Source: Halicephalobus mephisto (lineage: Eukaryota > Nematoda > Chromadorea > Rhabditida > Panagrolaimidae). Taken from it: 64,000 nucleotides of DNA. The translations under genes and the position numbers were made by a program. Positions 49,201 through 60,340 of this stretch are shown piece by piece. Position 1 is the first letter of the stretch, and every line of letters starts with the position of its first letter. A model generated the notes under the pieces. That model was not told the origin of the DNA. It saw nothing but the letters and a program-made list of their open reading frames with translations, and searched no databases. The stretch is from assembly GCA_009193035.1 (NCBI GenBank), contig SWDT01000192.1, positions 62,001 to 126,000 of the forward strand, given 5' to 3'.

Positions 49201-51185
49201 TTCGAAGATCAGTATTCGTCAAAGTTGTGCAGTTGTCTCGACTGGAAGGCGACAGACAACCCGCGAAATTCGAAATGTGGAAAATCGACCTATAAGGAGA
49301 AACTGAAAAAAACGGCGTCAATTTCGACTGGAGTTCTGATTGCAGAGAACACAGTTCTTGATGAAATTTGAGGTCGAAAAGTCGATCGTAGGAATCCAGT
49401 TCGATTATGAACTGCGACATGTAGTCCACTAAAAAGTTTAAAATTCACTCGAATTTTAAAAATAAAAAATTAATGATCAAAAAATTAGTAAAATATCCTT
49501 CGTTTCAGGACCACCAGAATATTTCTTAAAATAAATTCAAAAATCGGTCCTGAAGCGAATAATGTTTAAAAAATTTAAAAAAATTAATAATTTAAAAATT
49601 GAATAATTTTCGCTTTGGGACCATTGGTTGTGGAATTTTTTAAAATAAGTTAAAACTTAAGAAATTTAAAAATCGGTCTTGAAGCAAATAATGTTTAAAA
49701 AATTTTAAAAAATTAATAATTTAAAAATTGAATAATTTTCGCTTCGGGACCATTAGTTTTAAAATTTTGTTAAAAAAAATAAAAAACCACTGGAAATCGG
49801 TTCTGAAGCAAATAATGTTTAAAAATTAGAAAATAAAATTAACAATTAACAATTAAAAAGTTAATTAATTTTCGCTTCAGGACCATTACTTAAAATATGC
49901 CCTTAGGGGATGAAAAAAATACTTAAAAAATTACAGTGATCCTATTACGAACAATTTTTGATTTATTTTTTGCTTATAGTGTGATTTTGATTTTTTTAAA
50001 TTTCGAAAATGAACTTACTCTGGATCAGCTCGATTTCGTAACAGACGAACGAAGAGAGGCCTTCGAAAATGTCCTCGACGGTCCTTCTAGGTCGGCCATT
50101 AGAGTTCATCTTCGAAGATATAGAACTCAAATTTTCGACTTGTCTTCTTCCTTCCAGAATAGACACAGGATCGATCAGTTTAATCTCTTCCGGTGGAGGC
50201 GGGGGCTGGTGGATTATCACCCTCGATCCCTGCAGGAGGAACGGCTGCAGTTGAGTCCACGTCAGTCGTTTTGAGGCGTAATCTGTTCCTCGAGTGTCGA
50301 ATCCCTAACAAACAAAAAACTTTCATAAAATTCCAAAAAAAATCGTCTCAACAAAAATTTTTAAAAAATTTTCGTGTCGGGACCTCAACTTGCAAAAAGA
50401 AGTTTTATACAACTCTAGAAGGTTCCAGAACTATTTAGTGAAGTCTAATAACTTTAGGGAGAGAATCTCAATGAAGATAATCTCCTATATCTGTGAAAAA
50501 TCTAATTTTTAAAATTTTCGTGTTGGGACCTCAACTTGCAAAAAAAAAGTTTTATACAACTCTAGAAGGTTCCAGAACTATTTAGTAAAGTCTAATCACC
50601 TTAGGAAAGGAACCTCAATGAAGATAATCTCCTATATCTGTGAAAAATCTAATTTTCGTGTTGGGACCAAATTATTTTTCAAACATTACTCTTGTTACGA
50701 AAATTTTGGATTTTTAAAATTCTCACTTTTTCTGGATTTTCGTTCAATTTCAGTGGGTAAATCTGCAGAATACTCAGGGGGAAGCCGACGAACAAGAGCA
50801 ATGTCACCATCAGAATCGTCGTGGGATATTCAAGGATCAAATCGGAGTACCATTTTAGTACCCGATTGTGCTTCTTTTTCAATGACGTCACTTTTACGGG
50901 TACAGTAGGCTCCTCAGGTACCCTGTTGACCTTTGTTCTCCCGGAGGACTTGGGGTTCCTTGGGACATGTCTCTCCGGAAAATTTAAATTTCGACGGATT
51001 CTGGGGTCGAAACTCCGTTGATTCGCGATTCCGACGATCCTCACCGGTCGGAACTCTTCGTAGGAGTAGCAAGTGTCCGTGGAGGTGGAGGGGATAGGCG
51101 GAGGACCCGGGGAATTGAACGTCGGCTGCGCATAGATCGAGTCCGGCGGCGAACTGGAGGCCCAGCTGGGACGTTCACGCCGCAT
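46248..51185 (-). CDS. Dispatched-family RND transporter with sterol-sensing domain
   Basis: Minus-strand exons 51185-50727, 50304-50019, 49428-48426, 48072-47461 and 47154-46248; phases agree, 1088 residues. Dispatched proteins release sterol-linked Hedgehog-type proteins from cells; in nematodes, which lack canonical Hedgehog, family members (CHE-14, PTD-2) act in apical secretion. Evidence: a single N-terminal helix after a Pro/Ser-rich cytosolic tail, the family block GFDTRGTDYA, a Cys-rich extracellular loop, then two sets of helices each containing a charged residue (SIGSDGAFLLFHVF; VSLSFDYTLHYG). The first carries Asp-Gly where Dispatched usually has Asp-Asp. The start is the ATG after ATTACAG; an in-frame ATG 33 bases further upstream is possible. 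I cannot say whether it is che-14 or ptd-2. Confidence 0.88.
47215..47460 (-). repeat. Dispersed repeat, copy 2, filling a Dispatched intron
   Basis: Reverse complement of the 43.8-44.2 kb repeat. Its end coincides with the donor site of the intron 47460-47155, so the intron is nearly all repeat. Confidence 0.85.
48075..48400. repeat. AT low-complexity intron of the Dispatched gene
   Basis: Repeats of TTTTTTAAATAAATTTAATT filling the intron 48425-48073. Confidence 0.8.
49490..49900. repeat. ~125-bp tandem repeat with CGCTTCGGGACCATTAG, Dispatched intron
   Basis: Three to four copies, each with GAATAATTTTCGCTT(C/T)(G/A)GGACCATT and TCGGTCCTGAAGC(G/A)AATAATG. Confidence 0.85.
50360..50670. 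repeat. ~150-bp tandem repeat, Dispatched intron 1
   Basis: Two copies and part of a third with TTCGTGTTGGGACCTCAACT, ACTCTAGAAGGTTCCAGAAC and TCAATGAAGATAATCTCCTA. Confidence 0.9.
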
Positions 51186-51439
51186 CAGGGCTGTAATAGT
51201 CATATTATCAAAAAACATAAATTATTATTTAAAAAAAATATAAATTACCATTTAAAAAACGAATTATCATTTAAAAAAATATAAATTATTATTTTAAAAA
51301 ACATAAATTATCATTTAAAAAATAAATTATTATTTAAAAAAACATAAATTATTATTACAAAACTTTTAAAATCATCTCAACACGAATTTTAAACTTTTTT
51401 CAATTTTTAAAATAACCGAAAAAATTCTTTTTCATTTTT

Positions 51440-51840
51440 AAGATTGATATGGTATGGACTTCTTCTAGCGGTAAAGCAAGTACAAGTTCTTAATAAACTT
51501 TTTACCCAAGGATATTTTATACATAAAAAATTTTATTAAAACTGATTTCAAAATGACAGAAACTTTTACCGTCTTACTAGAAACTTTCGCGGTAGGAATT
51601 TTTATCTTGTTTCATTTCAGAGACCTTTTTAAAAATTCCATTTTTGGGTTTTCGCTTTGAAACTAAAATAGTATATACTTCCTCTAGTGGTAGAGTAAGT
51701 ACAAGTTCTTAATAAACTTTTTTATCCAAGGATATTTTATACATAAAAATTTTATAAAAACTGATTTCAAAATGACAGAAACCCTTATTATCCTACTAGA
51801 AACTTTCGCGGTAGGACTTCCCGTTCTTTTCCACCTCAAA
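51440..51840 (+). repeat. Tandem duplication (~223 bp) with a conserved small ORF
   Basis: Two copies start near 51445 and 51668 (GGACTTCTTCTAGCGGTAAA / ATACTTCCTCTAGTGGTAGA). Each holds an ATG frame of 35-37 codons, at about 51553 and 51772, beginning MTETFTVLLETFAVG and MTETLIILLETFAVG. The two differ mostly by conservative or silent changes. Confidence 0.7.
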
Positions 51841-53420
51841 GACGAAAGAAAATTTCAAACATTTTTAAAAAAAATTCTATTTTAAAAATGAAAGAAAATT
51901 TTTAACAATTTAGAAAAAAAAGAGAAAATTAATACAGAATCCGAACTGGATCGATATCCGTTTTCAAGTTTTGAGACTTTAAGCCCGAAGAGAGAAATCG
52001 AAATCTCTCAAGTGAAACCAAAGAGATCCAGTGACGATTTCTCTGACGCCAAATCCAAAAATTCATCGAAATTCAAAAATTTCAAAAAAATTCAGAAATT
52101 TCAAAAAAATTCAAAAAAATTTAAATCATTTTTGTCAAATTTTTAAAATATTTAAAATATATTTGTTAAAAAATTAAAAATTGTCAATAATCAGAAAAAT
52201 GAAAAATGAATAAAAAAGAAAAATTTATATTTCAGAAAATCGAGTTGAGCCAATAACGCTGGAGCCGGAATCTGGGTCAATGCGCATCCCTGGTCGCTCA
52301 CTTTTCGCGTCAAAAGCAGAGGTTCTGGATAGTCCTGACATTGAGAAGGACCAAAGTTGGATAGCTATCCTTGGATAATGTCCGAAATCAAAATTAAGTA
52401 CAATTTTCTGTTGTATTTCAATTTCGAACATTTAACGAAAAACAAACTTGGATAGTGACTGAAAAGTGTAATTTATCTTCAAAATCAGACACTATCCAAG
52501 ATTAATTCCATTAAGAAAAAGCAAATTTGGATAGTAACTAAGGAATGATATTCATCTTTAAAATCAGACACTATCCAAAGTTAATTCCGTTAAAAACAAA
52601 CTTGGATAGTGACTGAAAAGTGTAATTTATCTTTAAAATCAAACACTATCCAAGATTAATTCCATTAAGAAAAAACAAATTTGGATAGTAGCTAAGGAAT
52701 GATATTCATCTTTAAAATCAGACACTATCCAAAATTAATTCCGTTAAAAACAAACTTGGATAGTGACTGAAAAGTGTAATTTATCTTTAAAATCAGACAC
52801 TATCCAAGATTAATTCCATTAAGAAAAAGCAAATTTGGATAGTAGCTAAGGAATGATATTCATCTTTAAAATCAGACACTATCCAAGATTACTTCTATTG
52901 CAGACTTGGATAGTGTTTGTTTTAAAATAATCACCATCAACTTCAGTCACTATCCAAGTTAATATTTTTCAAAAAATTGCACAAATATGAATAATAATCG
53001 AAAATTACAAATAAAAAAATTTATTTCAGTTTATTTCAAAAATCAATATATTTTTTTAGAAAATTATTTATTTTTTTAATTTTAAATTTTTACAGAAATA
53101 TTTATCATTATTTTTATTTATTACAAAACTGAAAAATTATTCAAATTAAAAATTTTTATTTTTCAAAGTATTTCGAAAATTGAACTTTTATATTTTAAGA
53201 AATTTTAAATTTTTACACAAATATTTATCATAATTTTTATTTATTATGAAACTTTAAAAAATTATTCAAATTAAAAATTTTTATTTTTCAAAGTATTTCG
53301 AAAATTACACTTTTTCTTTAAACGTCAAAACTGGTCACTATCCCAGACGACTCCTGGTCATCCGAATCACTATCCAATTTTCCTTTCGTCGAAGAACAAT
53401 CTCAAACGATTTTAATTTAA
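51449..53420 (+). CDS. Candidate small Ser/acid-rich protein, four exons
   Basis: Possible exons 51449-51470, 51938-52030, 52236-52355 and 53347-53420; all junctions are in phase 1 and give 102 residues. The second exon (ESELDRYPFSSFETLSPKRE), third (NRVEPITLEPESGSMRIPGR) and fourth (DDSWSSESLSNFPFVEEQ, stop) have a coding-like codon pattern and good acceptors (AATACAG, TATATTTCAG, TATCCCAG). The donors are weaker (GTAAAG, GTGACG, GTTGGA); an alternative third donor at 52331 keeps the frame. Parts of exons three and four overlap the GGATAGTGAC repeat motif. No domain recognised. It is head to head with the Dispatched gene. Confidence 0.35.
52325..52960. repeat. Cluster of GGATAGTGAC motifs
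   Basis: About 18 motif copies in alternating orientation, here also in a higher-order ~145-base repeat (three near-identical blocks with AATTCCATTAAGAAAAA). Confidence 0.9.
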
Positions 53421-54696
53421 ATCAATTTTAAAATTCCAATTTTCATCCCAAACGTCACCAAAGGCAATAAAACGGACAATTCGTTTTTCTTCCGGATCAA
53501 TTTTTTAATTTTTGTGGAAAAATTAAAAAATTAAATCTAATTTTGTTTTTTTTTTTGAAAAAATAAAAAATTAAATCCAATTTTCAATTTTTGTGGAAAA
53601 ATTAATTAAACCAATTTTTTTGAACATTGTCAACAACCTGCAGATTTGATTTCGAAATTTTCATAAAATTAAATATAAAAATAATAACTAACTTCTCTGC
53701 CCGAACGTTGCGAGCAACCTGCAGGATTTTTTTATTTCGAAATCTTCATAAAATTAAATACAAAAATAATAACTAACTTCTCTGAAAATTGCAAGCAACC
53801 TGCAGATTTTAAGTTAATGTTAACTTCTCTGCCCGAACGTTGCGAGCAACCTGCAGGATTTTTTTATTTTGAAATCTTCATAAAAATAAATACAAAAATA
53901 ATAACTAACTTGTCTAAAAGTTGCGAGCAACCTGCAGATTTTAAGTTAATGTCGACTTCTTTTCCCGAACATTGCGAGCAACTTGCAGGATTTTTTATTT
54001 CGAAATCTTCATAAAAATAAATACGAAAATAATAACTAATGTTTAAAAATTGCAAGCAACCTGCAAATTTTTATTTTTTTTAAATTTTGATGTTGATTTT
54101 TTTTTAAATTTCTGCACGAATAAAAATTTCTTTAAGATTTTTGAGAATATTTTAACTTAAAAATTGATGAACTTAAATATTTATTTTTGGAAATTTTTAG
54201 AATTTTCAGAGTAGTTTATGTACGAAAATTAAAAATTTTTATGATCTCATATCTTCCGGATCTGGTTTATCCGTGGAATTTACGGAATGAATTTAATTTC
54301 AGTATTTCGAAAAATAAATTCAATATTAATTTTTGAAATTTAAAAAATTTAAAAAATAATATAAAATTTTAAAAAAAAATAATTTTATAAAATTTAAAAA
54401 AAAAATAATTTTACAAAATTTTAAAAAATAAAAAAAATAATATAAAAATTTTAAAAAATGATATATAAAATTTAAAATAAATAATTTTATAAAAATTTTT
54501 TTGAATTTTTTATTTTTAAATTTTTTGTGGATTTGAAAGTTTTAAAAATTGAATTTTTCTGGATGAATCTGAAACAATAAATTCCTGATTTTTTATATTT
54601 AATAATAATTTTATTTTACACAAAATAAATCAGAAATTTTACAAAATAAAACTAATTCGGAATTTCGAAGACCCGTGAAGTGAAATTTACCCAAAT
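53421..54696. other. Intergenic region with CCTGCAGG repeats
   Basis: 53625-54075 has five to six units of ~65-75 bases, paired into ~137-base dimers, containing GCGAGCAACCTGCAGGATTT. The rest is AT-rich with no gene. Confidence 0.7.
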
Positions 54697-56482
54697 TCAG
54701 TTTCCCGTAATTTTTTCGAATTTGCGTTTTAATTTTTCAATTTTTTCTTTAAAAATTTCTTTTATTTTTTGATCAGGAACGAGAAAAGTGTCCTTGTAGG
54801 CCCAATTCTGCATCGCCATTTTCGTCGAGCATTTTTCCATCTTGAATCCTGATTCTGAAGGAATAAACGGACTGAACCACCTTGCGAATTTGTTCGTGTT
54901 CAATCTGTGTGTTTGCCATCCGTGGAAGATGAAATCTCTGGGAGCCCATCTGGAGCCCGTCAGCCATCCGTCCCTGGCCCAAACTTGATCGGTACCTTTT
55001 TGACGGATCTCAATCGGTTCAAAACTGGTATAGTTGTCTCCTAGATGGAATCTAGCACAGGCGACATACTTCCAGACACCGTCCCAATCTCTAAAAGTAG
55101 AAATTAATCATTTTTGATATATGAAAAATCAAAATAATCAGTTTTGATATACTAAAAGTTAAAAATAACCAATTTCGATATATGAAAAATCAAAATTAAT
55201 CAATTTCGATATATGAAAAACCAAAATTAATCAATTTCTATATGTCAAAGATCAAAATTAATCAGTTTCAATATATGAAAAGTTAAAAATAACCAATTTC
55301 GATATATGAAAAATCCAATTTAGGCAGTTTTGATATATCAAAAATAAACTTACTCGGAATTCTCCCAGATGGATCTGCAGACATTGGATTTTTCCGGGTT
55401 GAATCTGTCTAAGAATACTTGCTGAAATTTAAAAATAAATGAATTCGAACGTTCTTTAATATACCTACATGAATAGCAGCATTGTCTGTTCCGTGGAAGC
55501 TTTTTGGAACTTTTTTTTCATATTCGAACCAATCCGTCAAAAAATCGCGAGCAAATTGAGTGTTTCTGTAAACAAAAATTATTTTCGATTATTTTATATA
55601 AACAAAACTTACTTGACGATGTAACTTCCGGCCATGAATTCGAAATTAAAAATTCTTTCATAAAAAACAATTTCTGAATTGACGTTGATGTAATCTTCGA
55701 GCAGGTGGTTCGGATTCACGATTCCCATGTCTGCATCCAGGAAATAGAAATATTCATAATTGGGATTCTGAAGCATCGTTTCTTTCACAACACAGTGTCT
55801 TTGGAACATGAACTGAAAGACGAAAGTAAAATCCATATATAAAAAGCAAAAGTTTGCATATCAAAAAAGTTCATATATCAAAAATGAAAATTCTTGCATA
55901 AAAATGAAAATCCATATATTAAATTTAAAACCCATGCATAAAAATTAAAATTCATATATCAAAAATGAAAATTCATGCATAAAAATCAAATTTCATATAT
56001 CGAGATTTAAATTTACATATGGAAATTGAATTTAATACATGGAAAGGTGAGATTTATATATGAAAATTACAACTTACATCTCTTTGAGGACATTTCTTTA
56101 CTAAATCCGGTGCTTTATCCAGGGATATCCTTATAAAAGGATAACCGTAATGTTGACAATAACACGAAACAGAATCCTGAGCTAATGGATAATTTTCAAG
56201 TTTGTTGAGTTCATCAATGACGACAATAACCGCTATCGGAAGCTCTGAAACAAATTTTCAAACATCAAATTCGATTTTAAATTTTATCCAAATTACAAGA
56301 ATAAACTTACTTATGCTCGCTGTCCGCTGTCTCTCGATCGGTATGTAGACGACGTTATTGTAGTAATTATTAATAAAAATCGAAATCCATCCGAAATTGT
56401 ATTCTTCGAACATCATCAATCCCAAAAATATCAAAAAATAAAATAAATAATGCTGTCTTAACTTTCTTCGATATGTCTTCAT
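54697..56482 (-). CDS. DUF273 family putative glycosyltransferase
   Basis: Minus-strand exons 56482-56311, 56244-56078, 55812-55613, 55565-55469, 55421-55354 and 55090-54697; 365 residues, phases agree. DUF273 is a nematode family with a glycosyltransferase-A-like fold; substrates are unknown. The protein has a short cytosolic N-terminus and one helix ([15 protein letters not shown]), so it is a likely type II Golgi protein. A DxD-type metal-binding motif in [14 protein letters not shown] follows. The family blocks [11 protein letters not shown] and [11 protein letters not shown]...DFIFHGWQ are also present. The C-terminal tail is Lys/Glu-rich. Introns hold TATATGAAAAATC-type repeats. Confidence 0.92.
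55105..56060. repeat. Intronic TATATGAAAAATCAAAAT repeats of the DUF273 gene
   Basis: Eight or so ~33-base copies (AATCAATTTCGATATATG) in intron 55353-55091, and a related set at 55850-56060 in intron 56077-55813. Confidence 0.8.
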
Positions 56483-56499
56483 TCTGAAAAAAGAAAATT

Positions 56500-56790
56500 T
56501 CAAAAATCCATAAATGAAAAAAAAATTTCGGAAATTCATATATAAAAAAACTTCGGAAATCCATAAATGTAAAAAAAACTTCAAAAATCCATATATAAAA
56601 ATATTTCAAAAATCCATAAATGGAAAAAAAACTTCGGAAATCCATAAATGAAAAAAAAATTCGAAAATTCATACATAAAATATTTCGGAAATCCATATAT
56701 AAAAATATTTCGAAAATCCATATATAAAAATATTTCGGAAATCTATATATTAAAATATTTCGGAAATCCATATATGAAAAAAATGGCAGC
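56500..56790. repeat. ~30-bp repeat upstream of the DUF273 gene
   Basis: About ten copies of TTCGGAAATCCATATATAAA. The long minus-strand open frame over it is an artefact of the repeat. Confidence 0.85.
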
Positions 56791-56964
56791 AGGAGGATTA
56801 GCGGGATGTTTGGGATCTCTCGGACAAGAGGGCGGGACGACATGAGAACAGATGCTCTTACGGCCAGAAAGAAAAAGGTTTCCACTGTTGAATTGATTCA
56901 ATTTTTTACAAAGTAAAAAATGTCATGCTGCCAAAACTGGTTTTCGAACCAAGAACAAAGAAAA

Positions 56965-57460
56965 CCGACTTCAGAATAGTGACTTATTGTAAATAAAAAT
57001 TTCCACATTTCTACACTATCTAATTCCACATAAAAACAAAAACTTGGATTTTTTATATAAAAGTAAATAGTGACTTTTTATATAAAAGTAAAAGTGGATA
57101 GTGACTTTCAAAATAAGAATAGAACTGGATAGTGTCTATTTCCTACATGACCAAAACCAGATAGTAACTTTTTATATCAAAGTAAAAGTGGATAGTGACT
57201 TTCAAAATAGGAATAGAACTGGATAGTGTCTGTTTTCTACATGACCAAAACCAGATAGTGACTATTTTTATATCAAAGTGAAAGTGGATAGTGTCTATTT
57301 TCTGCATGATCAAAATTGGATAGTGATCATTTTTCACAAAAAGTAGAACTGGATAGTGTTTATTTCCTACATGATCAAAAATGGATAGTGACTTTTTAAA
57401 CAAGAACAGAACTGAATAGTGACTTTTTTACACAAAGTAAAAATGAATAATATCTATTTT
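56965..57460. repeat. Cluster of GGATAGTGAC motifs (diverged)
   Basis: About 15 copies, here nearly all in one orientation, at 30-45-base spacing, in an ~80-base higher-order unit (AGTGGATAGTGACTTTCAAA). Confidence 0.85.
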
Positions 57461-57699
57461 GCTCTAATGATTATTTTTTATTATTTTTTAATAATTTAAA
57501 AACTTGTAAATTTTCATGAAACATATTTATGAAATATCTTTGTTCTTGTTAATTTCATCACTTTGATATTTCTTCGGAATTTCACTGCAATTTGTTTTTT
57601 AAATTTTTTATGAATGAAATGACGCATTTTTTCCGACTTCTACTCTCTCGTCTGGAAATTAACCAAACAAAAGGAATGAATGTCCTGAGTCATGTCCTA

Positions 57700-58330
57700 A
57701 GAAAGAAAGAACGGCCTAGATATTGTTCTGGAAATTAATAAAATAAAACAGAATGCATGGTCTGGATTGCACTCTCTGTATATTGCGTGAAGAAGAATGA
57801 TTGGTTTAAATAACGCGTTAAATGAAGTGAGTAACTGAAATCGCATTTCCAATGAAAGATGTAAATGAGAATGAATGGTCCAAATCGCGCTCTGAATGAA
57901 TAGAAAAACAAAAAATGATTGATCTGACTCGCGCTCTCAGTGAATGAGATAAATAAGAATGACTGATCTGGCTCGCGCTCTCAGTGAATGAAGTAAATAA
58001 GAATGACTGGTCCAAATCTCACTTAGAAAATAAAAAAGAAAGGAATGACTGATCTGATCCACGCTCTCAGTGAATAAAATAAATGAAAATGACTGATCTG
58101 ACTCGCGCTCTCAGTGAATGAAATGGAATGCATGATCTAAATTGCGCCTCGAAGGTTAATAAAAAAGGAATAAATGGTCTGATTTGCATTTCGAAAAAAA
58201 ATAAAAAGAAATAATGATCTTAACTGCAACGTAAAATGGAATGCATGATCTGGATTGTACTCTAAAAATAAAAAAATCAATGATCTTGATCGAAATTCAA
58301 AAATAAATAAAAAATTAATGATCCTAACTG
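57700..58330. repeat. ~50-bp tandem repeat (GATCTGACTCGCGCTCTCAG)
   Basis: About 12 copies of GAATGACTGATCTGACTCGC plus GCTCTCAGTGAATGA, decaying toward both ends. Confidence 0.85.
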
Positions 58331-58489
58331 CGTTGTAAAAACGGTTGAATGATCTCCTTGACCTTTTTGCCAAAATTAGTCCAAGTATGTATGTCTCCGA
58401 TCTTTAACGTTTCCAAAAATCAAAATTGATCTCTCGTGATTCGATAATAAGTGATTTTGACCCGTTTTGCCTTTAACTGTCAAAATAAA

Positions 58490-59700
58490 AGTAATTTTAG
58501 TTGACTGTATGGCTGTACGACATTTGCTCCCTATATTTCGCAAGATTTATCTCATTTTTATATTAATTTTTCAATAACTAAATTAACTCAATATCTTAAT
58601 TAAAAAAAAATTAACTTAAAAAAAGAATTTCGAAATCAGTGAGAATCGAAAAGAAGAAAAAAAGGAACAAACGTTGCTGGGGAACTGTACGACATTTATT
58701 CCCTTTATTTTGCAAATTTTATCTCCTTTTTATATTGATTTTTATGATTAAATCACCTTAATATCTTAGTTAAGAAAAAATTAACTTAAAAAGAAAGAAT
58801 TTCGAAATAAATGAGAATCGAAAAAAAACAGGGAGCTGTATGACATTTATCCCCTTTATTTCGCAAATTTTATCTCATTTTTATATTGTTTTTTTTTATT
58901 CAAATGAACTTAACATCTCAGTTAAGTAAGAAAAATAGTGATTTAAAAAGAAAGAATTTCGAAATCAACGTGAATCAAAGGAAAGCGAATGCCATACAGT
59001 CAACTAAAATTACTTTGATTGTAGACAGTTGCTTCCTATTTTTCTTCTTTTTTATCTGCACTGATTTCGAAATTCTTTTTAAATTAAATTCTTTAACTAA
59101 GATTTTAAGTTAACTACAAAAAATATAAAAAAGGAATTATATATTACGAAATAGGAGATCAACTCCTATACAACCGATCCAGGAACTGCTCTACAGTTGC
59201 TCTTTATTTTTTTCTTTTCAATTCTCACTGATTTCGAAATTCTTTCTTTTTCTTACTTACTAGAATATTGAGTTGATTTAACTACAAAAAACATAAAAAA
59301 AGAATTATATTACGAAATAGGAGATCAACTGCCATACAACCGATCTAGGAACTGCATTACATTTACTTTCCATTTTTCAATTCTCATTGATTTCGAAATT
59401 CTTTTTAATTTGTCCTATTAACTGAGATATTAAGTTAATTTAATTATAAAAAAATTAATATAAAAACGAAATAAATCTTGCGAAATAGAAGGAATAAATG
59501 TCGTACAGCTCCGTTTTTCTTTTTTTAAATTCTCATTGATTTCGAAATTCTTTCTTTTTAAATTATTTTTTTTCTTAACTATAATATTAAGTTGATTTGA
59601 ATATTAAAAAACACAAAAATTGAATAAATGAGATAAACATTGCGAAATAGAGCAAATGCCGCAGGGGAGCAACTGTCGTACGGCTTTTTGGTTTTGTCTT
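58490..59700. repeat. ~165-bp repeat array, copy 2, with an inversion in the middle
   Basis: Three units run forward from 58490. At about 59000 the orientation flips (GTAATTTTAGTTGACTGTAT at 58491 is mirrored at about 58992) and four units run reversed to 59700. The last units are the reverse complement of 11385-11900. Confidence 0.85.
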
Positions 59701-60004
59701 GTTCGTGAAATTTCCTGTTTTCGAACAAAAGGTTGAAAATGAAAATTGGACTTCATAAACAAGTACCACAGACCCTTAACGAACGAATAGTTACGGCTGA
59801 ATACGGACTTTCAAAACAATAGACACCAGAAGATGAATTTTTAAACTGATTTTGTGGATTTCCAACTGTTTAATTTTTCTTTGTTATTGTAAAAATTTAA
59901 TTAAAGTCTGTTTTTTGGATGAGTTTTCATTGTTCTTTTGAATTATGAATCACAAGTCTCAAAAATCGAATTCTGTTCTTGTCCTTAGGGGACAGATGTA
60001 CTTG

Positions 60005-60260
60005 TGCTCATGACAACATTCATCGAGGATTTCACCAAAAAGTCCATCAAGAAGTTCATCGAGGATTTCACCAAAAATTCCATCAAGAAGTTCATCGAGG
60101 AATTCATCAAGAAGTTCATCAAGAAAATCATCAAAAAGTTCATCGATGATTTCATCAAGAAGTCCATTAAGAAATTGATTAAGAAATTCATAAATAATTT
60201 CATCAAGAAATTGACTAAGAAATTCGTCAAAAATCTCAATATTTATCTCCAAAAATATTA
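60005..60260. repeat. 15-bp minisatellite
   Basis: About 17 copies of a 15-base unit such as TTCATCAAGAAGTCCATCAA. Both strands are open through the repeat. Confidence 0.85.
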
Positions 60261-60340
60261 GAATTTGCAAGAAAATCATTAACAAATACTTTTTGTTGTG
60301 TTTTCTTTAAAGTATTACTTGATGAAGATAATCTTTTATA

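Noticed and set aside
56370..56885. 171-codon minus-strand open frame rich in Phe/Met/Asp
   Set aside because: Produced by the ~30-bp CATATATAAA repeat upstream of the DUF273 gene; its end merges out of frame with the true first exon.
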